Part shown: piece after piece, positions 53,604 to 61,593 of the stretch | Layout: the number at the start of each line of letters is the position of its first letter | Numbering within the stretch: position 1 is the stretch's first letter | NCBI GenBank assembly: GCA_944325765.1 | Contig: CALVBH010000033.1 | Coordinates: 1 to 64,000, forward strand | DNA from: an uncultured Bacteroidales bacterium | Lineage (GTDB): Bacteria > Bacteroidota > Bacteroidia > Bacteroidales > UBA932 | Reading direction: 5' to 3' | DNA: 64,000 nt | The notes under the pieces: model-generated | The model's input: only the letters and a program-made list of their open reading frames with translations | What the model was told of the DNA's origin: nothing | Databases searched by the model: none | Position numbers and translations under genes: made by a program

Positions 53604-55073
53604 TTACCGATAAAGTGTTTTGCCATCCTCGGAGTGCTGCCACTGCGGGCCGGCAGCGGCTGCTACAGCCTCGATTTCGTCAAGACAGCTGTCCACGGAA
53701 GGCCGCTCCCTGACAGATGTCAGCGAGAAGAAGTTATTCCTGAACCTGCCATAGAAAGTATTGCCGCTGAACGTTATATCCGCATCCCCGTCCGTATCGT
53801 CGTTTTCATACCGGACCACATATCCTCCGCCGTCCGGTGTCACGGCGATATTGTTCTCTATGACCGTACTTTCCACCGGGACCGTCATCGATGAAGAACC
53901 ATAGTTCAGATGCATAGCCAGATTGCAGTCAATGAAGACATTGCTCCTGACAGTCGCGTTTTTGACTGGCGCATAGCCTGAAAGCGAACTATGCTCCTGT
54001 CCGGCACAGATGCACAGGGCGGAAAGGTAGCCTACAGAATTGAGCTTTTCGAAGACGTTGTTCTCCACAAGGTGGCCTTCGCCTATGATACGTACTCCTC
54101 CGGTAGATTCTATGTCATTGCCATAGAAGAAGTTTCCTGAAACCGTACAGTCATTACCCTGACGGAGAGTCAGGGTACCGCAGCTCTCGAAAAAGGCGTT
54201 TCCGCGATAGATGTTGCCGCAGCTCTTGTTGGAGACGATTTCCTGTTTCTCCCCGTTGCTGCGGTAGAAATAATTATGCTCTATGATGCATCCGGACTGC
54301 TGCATAGAGTGTTCGCTGTCACCTACCCTGATGGTTTCCTGCTCGTTGGCAGGCTCGCCAGTGGAGTCGTATATGGTCTCGGTACGTGTAAAACGGTTAT
54401 ATGATATGGTATGACGCGGAGTGATACCGTCTTCGAGCCAGACCACCATAGTGGCGCCCATATCCTTCTTTTCATTGAAGCTGCACGCAGTCACGGTATG
54501 CCCTGTACCGTAGAGTGAAACCCATTTGAAAGTGCTGCCCTCTCCCCGCATCTCTGCCGTTGAAGCATCGACTTCGCAGTTTTCGAGCGTGCAGGACGAT
54601 GAGCCTGTGTAGAATCTTATGAGGTGCTCTCCTGAAGGCTCGGGATTTTCCCATCTGAATCCGTCCACAATGATGTGGCTGCCGTCGATTCTCAGGGACG
54701 AGGCTCCGGTAAAGGTCACGCCTCCAGGTGTTTCAGCCCTGAATGTCACGGGAGCTTCCTCTGTCCCCGCATAGTCGAGCGTCAGGGCGACACCATCGTA
54801 TTCACCGTCTTTCCATACGACAGTGCTTCCCGGCGTTACGTCAGCCAAAGCTTCGAGTTCGGAGGCAGAAGACACCGTAAAGGTATTAACGTTAGGGTCT
54901 TCCTCATCCACGGGATCTTCGCCCTCTCCCCCATCATCATCCCCATCCCCGTCAGAAGGACCGTCGGTAATTTCAGTATCATCCCGGCCGTCATCCGCAA
55001 TGCCGTCTTCACAGGATGAAGCCAGCGCCAGAGCCGGAAATAGAATAAGAATGAAAAGGAAATTCCTCGTCAT
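53604..55073 (-). CDS. PL6-type alginate lyase lipoprotein
   Basis: 489 aa from the ATG at 55073. Signal and lipobox ALASSC are followed by an acidic Asp/Gly linker of about 45 residues. The parallel beta-helix begins VSSASELEALADVTPGSTVVW. The PL6/chondroitinase-B active-site stretch is near residues 275-305: GEKQEIVSNKS carries the Glu and Lys, and TLTLRQGND the Arg. Most relatives I recall have LRHGN, so His to Gln is a small change. PL6 enzymes cleave alginate by beta-elimination. Surface location is inferred from the lipobox. Confidence 0.85.
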   Translation of the reverse strand: MTRNFLFILILFPALALASSCEDGIADDGRDDTEITDGPSDGDGDDDGGEGEDPVDEEDPNVNTFTVSSASELEALADVTPGSTVVWKDGEYDGVALTLDYAGTEEAPVTFRAETPGGVTFTGASSLRIDGSHIIVDGFRWENPEPSGEHLIRFYTGSSSCTLENCEVDASTAEMRGEGSTFKWVSLYGTGHTVTACSFNEKKDMGATMVVWLEDGITPRHTISYNRFTRTETIYDSTGEPANEQETIRVGDSEHSMQQSGCIIEHNYFYRSNGEKQEIVSNKSCGNIYRGNAFFESCGTLTLRQGNDCTVSGNFFYGNDIESTGGVRIIGEGHLVENNVFEKLNSVGYLSALCICAGQEHSSLSGYAPVKNATVRSNVFIDCNLAMHLNYGSSSMTVPVESTVIENNIAVTPDGGGYVVRYENDDTDGDADITFSGNTFYGRFRNNFFSLTSVRERPSVDSCLDEIEAVAAAAGPQWQHSEDGKTLYR

Positions 55074-55149
55074 TTCAGGAAATAATCTGTCTGTTATCAT
55101 TTTTAAATCTTAATGTGGTCAGAAAGCATCCTGTTTTCCGAAAAGTTTC

Positions 55150-55157
55150 TAACTTTG
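55150..55157 (+). promoter_or_regulatory. -7 box for the esterase gene
   Basis: TAACTTTG fits TAnnTTTG; transcription would start near 55164, just before the 14-bp palindrome, leaving a leader of about 107 nt before the ATG at 55271. The -33 region is weak, as may be expected of a regulated promoter. The rest of the 197-bp divergent gap (55074-55270) is AT-rich and holds no gene. Confidence 0.5.
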
Positions 55158-55167
55158 TCAGGTATAT

Positions 55168-55181
55168 ATTGGTTAACCAAT
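55168..55181. promoter_or_regulatory. GntR/FCD-type operator candidate
   Basis: ATTGGTTAACCAAT is a perfect 14-bp palindrome in the divergent gap between the PL6 and esterase genes. It fits the TTGGTnnACCAA form bound by UxuR/ExuR-like FCD regulators, one of which is encoded 2.5 kb away. It lies at the predicted start point of the esterase transcript. A poorer match, TTGGTATAATAA, lies in the gap at about 59853-59864. Confidence 0.65.
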
Positions 55182-55270
55182 TTCCGTAGACAAAATTAAC
55201 AAATAAAATCAGAAATCATCAGGCAAAACTGAATTTTCAGATGTTTTACATTAACTAATCAACCAGTCAA

Positions 55271-56287
55271 ATGAAAAGAAAAGCTTTATTCACCATCGCA
55301 TCTGCCGTAATGTCGGCAGCACTCCTTCTCCCGGGCACGGCCACCGTATCGGCCCAGACTTCCGAAAGACCTGCCACAAACAAGTACTCGATGAAACTTC
55401 AGAAAAAGGCTGACGGCTCATACGAGCTCATCAACGCCGAACGCTACGCGAGAATCGTGGATCTCGACCAGATCGAGGACCTGCTCGTGCCTTTCACCCT
55501 CGAAAGGAAAAGGCTCAGCAGCAAAGACTACAAAGGCGTGGAAACCCGCGATTTCATCTACAAGAGTGAAAACGGCTATGACCTCAAAATCACTGTAGAC
55601 TTCGCCGAAAGCGAGACACCGGTGCCTGTAGTCTTCTTCGTGCACGGCGGCGGATGGGCCAGGGGCACCAACAGGAGCTTCTACGTCCAGTCGCAGTATC
55701 TTGCCAAGCAGAAAGGTATCACCGGAGTCCGGATCCAGTACACTCTTGCGCCTCAGCCAGATGCCAACGTCAACGTATCCATCCAGGATATCCTCGATGC
55801 CGTGGAATATGTACGTTCACACGCGGAGGAACTCAACATCGACCCTGAAAGGATGGCCTTTGCAGGTAATTCCGCAGGAGCACATCTCGCTGCGGCGGCA
55901 GCTATGAAATGTCCTGAAGCAAAAGTCCTCGTGGGATACTCGGGGATTTACAATCTTGCCACCGCAGCCATCACGACACGTGCGAAAGATCCGGAAAGGA
56001 TAGCGTATTTTCTCGATCTTGACCATAAGGTGCTGGCAAACGCATCTCCGGTCAATATGATTTCGAAAAAGCACAAGATCGCCGCACTTCTGTTCTGCGG
56101 GACTGCCGACATCACTGTCGAGTATTCGCAGAGCGTGGAATTCGCAGAAAAGCTGGAGGCGGTCAAGGGCAATACCGTGGATCTGGAAATCTACGAGAAT
56201 TACGACCACAACCTGAACTCCAACTCTTCCGACAAGATGGAGGAGATATTCTTCAAGACTATTGACTTCATCACGGAGAATATCTGA
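55271..56287 (+). CDS. Secreted alpha/beta-hydrolase esterase
   Basis: 338 aa with a cleavable signal peptide (about residues 1-28, ending VSAQ). The oxyanion loop is FVHGGGWARG (near residue 122), the nucleophile serine is in FAGNSAGAHLA (near 199), the acid is the Asp in CGTADIT (near 279) and the base is the His in YDHNLN (near 312). This HSL/BD-FAE-like pattern is common among carbohydrate esterases that remove acetyl groups. Since bacterial alginates can be acetylated, a deacetylase role is plausible but unproven. It is the only plus-strand gene in the locus and runs towards the 824-aa lipoprotein gene. Confidence 0.8.
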   Translation: MKRKALFTIASAVMSAALLLPGTATVSAQTSERPATNKYSMKLQKKADGSYELINAERYARIVDLDQIEDLLVPFTLERKRLSSKDYKGVETRDFIYKSENGYDLKITVDFAESETPVPVVFFVHGGGWARGTNRSFYVQSQYLAKQKGITGVRIQYTLAPQPDANVNVSIQDILDAVEYVRSHAEELNIDPERMAFAGNSAGAHLAAAAAMKCPEAKVLVGYSGIYNLATAAITTRAKDPERIAYFLDLDHKVLANASPVNMISKKHKIAALLFCGTADITVEYSQSVEFAEKLEAVKGNTVDLEIYENYDHNLNSNSSDKMEEIFFKTIDFITENI

Positions 56288-56297
56288 AAATGAGCTG

Positions 56298-56358
56298 CCT
56301 ACTGCAGGCTGAGCGGATTGGACCAGTAGAGGTCGAACTCCACGTAGCCTGCAGTAGG
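56298..56358. repeat. 13-bp inverted repeat across the 3' end of the large lipoprotein gene
   Basis: CCTACTGCAGGCT (56298-56310) and its exact complement AGCCTGCAGTAGG (56346-56358) are 35 nt apart. The pair covers the stop codon of the minus-strand lipoprotein gene and lies 11 bp after the esterase stop. It could end the esterase transcript or shield both 3' ends. Confidence 0.55.
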
Positions 56359-58773
56359 ATACAGAGGCCATCCGGTAGCCAGGTCAGCACAGGTTATGTC
56401 CCTGACATAAATATAGCCTTGTCTTTCCACATCCGACAGGGAGGAAGCCCCGCTACCGGCAGTGGCACGCTCATAATCCAAATACTGGATCAGGATCACA
56501 CTGCCCTTCACCCAGGTCGAACTGCTTTCCCCTTCCGCCTCAGGGCTCAAGGCCGGAGCATTCGAATTGCCCATATTCCTGGCATAGGAAATATCTCCCA
56601 AAGTCCCGTCTTTCACGGCTTCTTTCGTGTCTTCATCGTTGTAGATGACCCTGAACTTGACTACAGGTGTACCGTAAGTCGAGTTCTTTCCACCGTTTTC
56701 ATCAGTACCTATGACCGGATCACCGTCAGGATAGCGGTGATTCCTCAGCTGGGTATTCGAGTTGGACGGATTCTGGAAAGCGAGTTTAGGCTGTTTGGAC
56801 TCATCCGCAGAATCGGGATCTCCGGAAGATGTCAGCATCATATAAGGCTGCACGCTGTAATAGTCTTCTTCGGAGCCCGTCACTTTCGAACTGGAGGTTG
56901 TCACCGTATTCGTACCAGAGGCAGCGAACGGATCGATGCCGCTTTCCACCCACTCCTGGGCAGAGATCACACGGCCTTCATTTAAAAGCAGGAAAGACAT
57001 ATTTCTTCCGTCATCAGTATAGTCCGCTTCGGAATTAGCTCCGACGCCTATTCTCAATCCTTTGGTACAGTAGAACGGATAGACTGTGACAGCGCCCAAA
57101 TCTATGGTTTCTCCCCCTGTGACAGCTGAAAGCCTGACCTGCCTTGCGGAAGTTCCGGTGATGGTTGCAGGCATAACGAATTTGGCCTGAGTGGCTGACG
57201 GGGTTTCCGACAGCTCAGCTTCCACTCCGTCCACCACGAATTTCTCGACCTTGTCCAGGTTTGTTCCCGTCACTGTCACCTCGCGTCCGAGATACAGGTT
57301 TCCGTATCCGGCATCTGAAGGTTCTGCAGAAACAAGCTGCGGGGCATCGGGATCCGTAGAGGAATCCTCGAAAACATAGGTAATGGCCGTAATGTATGCG
57401 GATGTATTGTCTGCACAGGACAGGCTCAGAGCCGACTCTGCATATTCCTCCGGAATCTCGATTTCGCATACACCGCCTGTCTTGGTCAGGGCATAGTAGT
57501 CGAAATCGGCGGAAGCCACTGTATTTTCACCTGCCGACACGGTCAGGGTGACAGGTTTGCGGTTTTCTCCTGAACCGCTCGCATTGGCGCTCGCCCTGTG
57601 GGTGAAGACCCTGAGCCTTACAAGCTTTTTCGCGATGAACTGCGGCAGGTCCATAGACGAATTGTAGAGCCTTACGCCTGCTATGCCGTCATCCGTGGTA
57701 AGACGGCAGCCGTTGAAATTGTAGGCATAATCTTTTCCGTCACTGGCGGTAAGTACGTTCTGCGATATGGAAGTGAGTGATGTGAACGTCTGGGTGACGG
57801 ATTCTTCCTCAGGCAGGACTCCGCTTCCGGAAATATCGAAAGACAGGCTGTTGAACTTTCCGCTCATTACGGTGACAGGTGCAGCCAGGGATGCAGTCCT
57901 GGTCACTGTCCTGGTGTCGGTGGAAACTGTCAGAGTAGCCGTGCCGCCTGAAATCTCCACCGGGTTCAGCATAAACCAGACAGGATAGCCGTCACCGGAG
58001 ATTTCGCATCCGTCATCGAATACCGCAGACACTGCGTTTCCCGGAGCTGTAGACAGGAAACTCTGGATTCCGGTATTTTCGTAATCGTCGCTGAATGAGA
58101 CATAGAACACACCTACGATAGAGTTGCTCTTGTTTACAGCCTCCTGACTGAAACTCAGGGTCGCGGTCCTGATTTTCTCACCTTCAAGGAGATTGCCGGT
58201 ATCGGTGACAGTCAGTCTGAACGGAGCGAAAATCCTCTTGAATTCGGTGACAGTGAGTTCGTCGGACTTGGAGACATTTGTCTGCATCCTGCCGACAAGC
58301 CAGTCATTGGTCGGGTCGATATCGTTTGCACCGGGGTACTGTACTGGAGAGAGTCTGGCGGAAAGTCCGTTTTGGGCAGAATTCTCATTTGATCTGATTG
58401 AATAGGGCATCAGGAAATAGTAGTTGTACGCCTCGGCACCGGATATTTCCGTATGTGAAAAAGTGTATTTGCCGTTTCCAGCAGGAATTGCTTCCACATC
58501 ATCCTGCAAGTTCTCTATGGTTTCCCCGTTCCCTTCAATATATGGGGCATAAAATACTGAAATATGCTCTTCTCCTGTCAGTCTCAGCCCGTCGTTTTCA
58601 ATATAAGTGCTTCTGGTCCCGTCCGGAGTCCAGAGATTTTCACTGACCGCAAAGGTTTTGGTTATGGACGCACCCGGCTGGCGTCCTTCTTCGTATTCAT
58701 TGATTTTCTGGCAAGATACGGAAAATACAATCCCGGCCATAAATGCCAGACCTGTAACATATGTGGTTGTCAT
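56299..58773 (-). CDS. Large surface lipoprotein with IPT/TIG domain (putative glycan-binding protein)
   Basis: 824-aa lipoprotein with lipobox VFSVSC near residue 20. Residues 25-330 look fimbrillin/Mfa-like (YNYYFLMPYSIRSN, later FNSLSFDISGSG). An immunoglobulin-like IPT/TIG domain follows at about residues 480-570 (LVSAEPSDAGYG, then EVTVTGTNLDKVEKFVVDG). The C-terminal ~250 residues end in EFDLYWSNPLSLQ and are not recognised. IPT domains are usual in surface glycan-binding proteins of Bacteroidetes PULs, and the gene sits within the alginate set, so an SGBP role is inferred. A 47-aa peptide gene starts 155 bp upstream of its ATG. Confidence 0.6.
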   Translation of the reverse strand: MTTTYVTGLAFMAGIVFSVSCQKINEYEEGRQPGASITKTFAVSENLWTPDGTRSTYIENDGLRLTGEEHISVFYAPYIEGNGETIENLQDDVEAIPAGNGKYTFSHTEISGAEAYNYYFLMPYSIRSNENSAQNGLSARLSPVQYPGANDIDPTNDWLVGRMQTNVSKSDELTVTEFKRIFAPFRLTVTDTGNLLEGEKIRTATLSFSQEAVNKSNSIVGVFYVSFSDDYENTGIQSFLSTAPGNAVSAVFDDGCEISGDGYPVWFMLNPVEISGGTATLTVSTDTRTVTRTASLAAPVTVMSGKFNSLSFDISGSGVLPEEESVTQTFTSLTSISQNVLTASDGKDYAYNFNGCRLTTDDGIAGVRLYNSSMDLPQFIAKKLVRLRVFTHRASANASGSGENRKPVTLTVSAGENTVASADFDYYALTKTGGVCEIEIPEEYAESALSLSCADNTSAYITAITYVFEDSSTDPDAPQLVSAEPSDAGYGNLYLGREVTVTGTNLDKVEKFVVDGVEAELSETPSATQAKFVMPATITGTSARQVRLSAVTGGETIDLGAVTVYPFYCTKGLRIGVGANSEADYTDDGRNMSFLLLNEGRVISAQEWVESGIDPFAASGTNTVTTSSSKVTGSEEDYYSVQPYMMLTSSGDPDSADESKQPKLAFQNPSNSNTQLRNHRYPDGDPVIGTDENGGKNSTYGTPVVKFRVIYNDEDTKEAVKDGTLGDISYARNMGNSNAPALSPEAEGESSSTWVKGSVILIQYLDYERATAGSGASSLSDVERQGYIYVRDITCADLATGWPLYPTAGYVEFDLYWSNPLSLQ

Positions 58774-58784
58774 ATTGTCAGAGA

Positions 58785-58928
58785 TTAAATGGTTCCGTTA
58801 TCGTTCCAATATCCGTCTTCATCAGGAAGATAAGGGTCACGCCAAGTATTGCCCCCTGTCTGTGCGAAACCGGATTCCACTGCCATTTCCCATACTTCCA
58901 GAAATGGCTTTTCATAGTTCTTGTCCAT
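58785..58928 (-). CDS. Small 47-aa protein of unknown function
   Basis: Short frame with ATG at 58928 and TAA at 58787-58785, ending 11 bp before the 824-aa lipoprotein start. The peptide begins MDKNYEKPFLEVWEM and is rich in Trp, Asp, Gly and Asn towards the end (GYWNDNGTI). Small proteins opening with a K-x-x-Y-x-K-P-x-x-E-V pattern occur next to surface lipoprotein genes in Bacteroidetes, as far as I recall; their role is not known. The pattern and tight spacing argue for a real gene, but length alone cannot prove it. Confidence 0.6.
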   Translation of the reverse strand: MDKNYEKPFLEVWEMAVESGFAQTGGNTWRDPYLPDEDGYWNDNGTI

Positions 58929-58953
58929 ATCCGTTGATTTGAAAAAACTTCAC

Positions 58954-59018
58954 CCCGGGCGGACAGATCCTCCACTGCGCTCGGAGACAATATGAGCGCC
59001 AGGCTTGCTCTGCCCGGG
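58954..59018. repeat. REP-like GC-rich inverted repeat
   Basis: CCCGGGC (58954-58960) and GCCCGGG (59012-59018) frame a 51-nt centre that contains GATCCTCCACTGCGCTCGGA, a wording often seen in interspersed repeats. Its GC-richness contrasts with the flanks. It stands in the 154-bp gap between the SDR gene and the 47-aa peptide gene; no gene is seen there. Confidence 0.5.
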
Positions 59019-59040
59019 ATGACAAAGAAAAATACAAGGA

Positions 59041-59078
59041 AGGGGTCCAAAAGCCCTGAAAAGTTCTTTTGGGCCCCT
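59041..59078 (-). terminator. Hairpin terminator after the SDR gene
   Basis: Arms AGGGGTCCAAAAG (59041-59053) and CTTTTGGGCCCCT (59066-59078) pair over 13 bp with one G-T position and a 12-nt loop, 4 bp after the SDR stop. On the minus strand a T-rich stretch follows after a few bases. It would separate the catabolic genes from the lipoprotein pair. Confidence 0.65.
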
Positions 59079-59082
59079 AACA

Positions 59083-59838
59083 TTATGAGAACAGGCAACC
59101 GCCGTTAATGTCGATGTTGGTTCCCGTGATGTAGGACGACTCGTCGCTTGCCAGGAAGCATACGAGGTCGGCTACTTCATAAGCCTCACCCTCCCTGCGG
59201 AGCGGAGCTGTATGATGCAGGTTTTCCCTGGCTTCAGGCTTGGTGAAACGGTCGTGGAATGAAGTGTTGATCATACCTGGCGCCAAAGCGTTGACGCGGA
59301 TACCCTGAGGACCGAGTTCCTTGGCCATAGCGCGGGTATGGCAGGCGACTGCAGCCTTTGCCGTAGCATACACCGATGCGCCAGGACCGCCGCCGTCACG
59401 TGCAGCCTGTGAAGAGAAGTTGATGATGGAACCGCCTTTTGGCATCATTGACACCACTTCACGTGTACAGAGGAATACGCTTCTCATATTCACGTCCATA
59501 AGGAAATCATACCAGGCCTCGTCCTGCTCGGTGATGAGCTTGCGGCCTACCAGTCCGCCGACTACGTTTACGAGTATATCCACCTTTCCGCCGAAAGCCT
59601 CGCCTGCCTTTGCGAACAGATTCTTGACGTCGGCAGCCTTGGTCATATCACCCTGTACTGCGATAGCTGTACCGTTGTCTTTCTTTATCATTTCCAGGGT
59701 TACCTTGGCATCCTCCTCATTGTCGAAATAGTTGAGGCATACCTTTGCTCCTTCGAGAGCGAGTTTGACTGAAATTGCGCGACCGAGGTCACGAGCGCCG
59801 CCAGTCACTACGGCTACTTTTCCTTCTAATCTTCCCAT
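59083..59838 (-). CDS. SDR-family oxidoreductase (putative DEH reductase)
   Basis: 251 aa from the ATG at 59838 (MGRLEGKVAVVTGG). The NAD(P) loop is TGGARDLGRAI, the catalytic set is Ser in INFSSQAA, Tyr and Lys in YATAK, and the C-terminal ITGTNIDINGG is normal for the family; the usual NNAG motif reads NVVGG. In alginate loci an SDR reduces 4-deoxy-L-erythro-5-hexoseulose uronate to 2-keto-3-deoxygluconate, and the neighbouring PL17, KdgF and MFS genes support that assignment. Cofactor preference cannot be read with confidence. Confidence 0.85.
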   Translation of the reverse strand: MGRLEGKVAVVTGGARDLGRAISVKLALEGAKVCLNYFDNEEDAKVTLEMIKKDNGTAIAVQGDMTKAADVKNLFAKAGEAFGGKVDILVNVVGGLVGRKLITEQDEAWYDFLMDVNMRSVFLCTREVVSMMPKGGSIINFSSQAARDGGGPGASVYATAKAAVACHTRAMAKELGPQGIRVNALAPGMINTSFHDRFTKPEARENLHHTAPLRREGEAYEVADLVCFLASDESSYITGTNIDINGGCLFS

Positions 59839-59917
59839 AATTCTGAAAATTTTGGTTTTGGTATAATAATTTGATTGACTGTACAATATGTTTGCAGCAT
59901 CGCTCCTGGATACAGGC

Positions 59918-61219
59918 TTATTTCACCTGCTGTTCGATGCGTCCGCCGAAAGCGAAGATGCAGATCAGGCACAGAGGGACGAGCAGAGCTCCCATAATGA
60001 AGAACGGGAGCCAGTTGCCTCCCTGTGTCAGATAAGGCACCAGGAATATCGAAATGATGGTTCCGATGGTAGCTGCAGCTCCTCCGAGTCCGGCCAGAGA
60101 GCCGACGCTTTTGCCGGTGTAAAGGTCGCTGGCGAGAGTCTGGATATTGTTTATAGAGAACTGGTAACCGCAGAGAATCACGGCCATACAGACCACTGCC
60201 ACGATTGGGTCGGAAACGAAAGCCACCACGATCAATGCCGGGAGAGTCACCGCAGCGCCCAGGACGATGGCAAGTTTTCTGGAGAAATTCACGGTATGAC
60301 CTCGCCCTACCAGCCAGCCGGAGAACCAGCCTCCTGTCAGGGAACCTACCGCCGCACCGACATACGGAACCCAGGCCGTCATACCGATATCCTTGATATC
60401 AAAACCGTAGACATCGAACAGGTAGATAGGCAGCCAGGTCACGAACATCCACCATATAGGGTCGAGGAAGAAACGGCCGAGAATCACGGCATAGCTCTTT
60501 CTGTTCGAAAGCAGCTGTCCCCAGCTCAGTCCCTTGTCGTCCGAAACCTTGCACTCAGGCTGTCCGCTCAGGATGTAGTTTCTCTCCTCATCCGTAATCC
60601 AAGGATGCTCCTTGGGACCTTTCTTGTTTATGATAAGCCACGGAATCAGCCAGAGGATACCTAAAGAACCGATAATCACGAAAGTCAGCTTCCATCCGCA
60701 GATAGAATACAGAAGTGCGATAATGACAGGGGAAAGTATGGCGCCCACTGAAGCACCGGCGTTGAAAAGTCCCTGAGCCATAGCACGTTCTTTCTGAGGG
60801 AACCATTCCGCGTTGCTCTTGGTAGCTCCAGGCCAAGGTCCAGCCTCACCAAGACCGAGGGCGGCCCTGAATCCGCAGAGAGACTTCACTCCCGTAGCTA
60901 TGGATGTGCAGGCGTCAGAAATGCCCCAGAGCAGGACTGAAACAGAGAAGCCCTTCCTCGTACCGATCTTGTCGTAAAGTTTCCCGGAGAGCATCTGGGA
61001 TATGCCGTAGGCCACCATAAAGAACATATTTATGTAGGCATACAATTCCTTGCTCTGCGTCTTGTATTCGTCTTCAGTAAGTCCCTCCGGATCTATGAGT
61101 CCCAAGGTTTCGACAATACCCTGCCACATAATGGAAAGGGTATTCCTGTCCAGATAATTTATGATGGTGATGGCCACAATCAGTGATATCACCCACCATC
61201 TCAGACCACGCAGTTTCAT
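59918..61219 (-). CDS. MFS transporter of the anion:cation symporter type (uronate/DEH uptake)
   Basis: 433-aa inner-membrane protein with about twelve hydrophobic segments. The first helix region WWVISLIVAITIINYLDRNTLSI carries the NYLDR motif of hexuronate transporters such as ExuT, and the AALGLGEAGPWPGATKSNAEW stretch (given here in part: LGLGEAGPWPG) is also typical. Lying between KdgF and the DEH reductase, it most likely imports DEH or unsaturated uronate. It starts 8 bp after the kdgF stop; the 79-bp gap to the SDR gene holds a run of TTGGT-type half sites. Confidence 0.9.
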   Translation of the reverse strand: MKLRGLRWWVISLIVAITIINYLDRNTLSIMWQGIVETLGLIDPEGLTEDEYKTQSKELYAYINMFFMVAYGISQMLSGKLYDKIGTRKGFSVSVLLWGISDACTSIATGVKSLCGFRAALGLGEAGPWPGATKSNAEWFPQKERAMAQGLFNAGASVGAILSPVIIALLYSICGWKLTFVIIGSLGILWLIPWLIINKKGPKEHPWITDEERNYILSGQPECKVSDDKGLSWGQLLSNRKSYAVILGRFFLDPIWWMFVTWLPIYLFDVYGFDIKDIGMTAWVPYVGAAVGSLTGGWFSGWLVGRGHTVNFSRKLAIVLGAAVTLPALIVVAFVSDPIVAVVCMAVILCGYQFSINNIQTLASDLYTGKSVGSLAGLGGAAATIGTIISIFLVPYLTQGGNWLPFFIMGALLVPLCLICIFAFGGRIEQQVK

Positions 61220-61227
61220 ATTCCGGT

Positions 61228-61572
61228 CTACTTTTTCAGGAAATCTTCCCTGTGTGGAGAAAATACGTCGATCAGGACGCCTTCTTCAAGGCAGATGCAG
61301 CCGTGAAGCTCGTCCGGAGCCACATAATAGCCGTCACCTGGGCCGATGATGGCCGACTTGTCACCTATGATGGATTTGAATTTCCCGCTCACCACATAGG
61401 TGGTCTGACTGTGGAAATGTTCGTGCATCTGCCCCTCGGCGCCCTTGTCGAAATGCACCTTTACGAGCATAATCTGACCGTCATAGCCCATAATCTGTCT
61501 TCTGACACCAGGACCTGTGGTCTCCCATTCCATTTCCTTTTCCAACTGATAAGTTTCGCTTCTAGTTTTCAT
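61228..61572 (-). CDS. kdgF: KdgF-like cupin (unsaturated uronate ring opening)
   Basis: 114-aa single-domain cupin. Metal ligands are seen in GQMHEHFHSQTTYVVSG (two His and a Gln near residues 46-52) and the last His in DELHGC near residue 90. KdgF enzymes turn the 4,5-unsaturated monouronate released by exolytic lyases into the linear keto form on the way to DEH. The PL17 gene lies 21 bp upstream and the MFS gene 8 bp downstream, so the three are surely one operon. Confidence 0.88.
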   Translation of the reverse strand: MKTRSETYQLEKEMEWETTGPGVRRQIMGYDGQIMLVKVHFDKGAEGQMHEHFHSQTTYVVSGKFKSIIGDKSAIIGPGDGYYVAPDELHGCICLEEGVLIDVFSPHREDFLKK

Positions 61573-61593
61573 AATTCTATCATTTTAATGAAC

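Noticed and set aside
58778..59098. 106-codon minus-strand frame in the SDR-lipoprotein gap
   Set aside because: It passes through a hairpin terminator and a REP-like repeat and overlaps the SDR stop. The 47-aa frame in another register is the more convincing gene.
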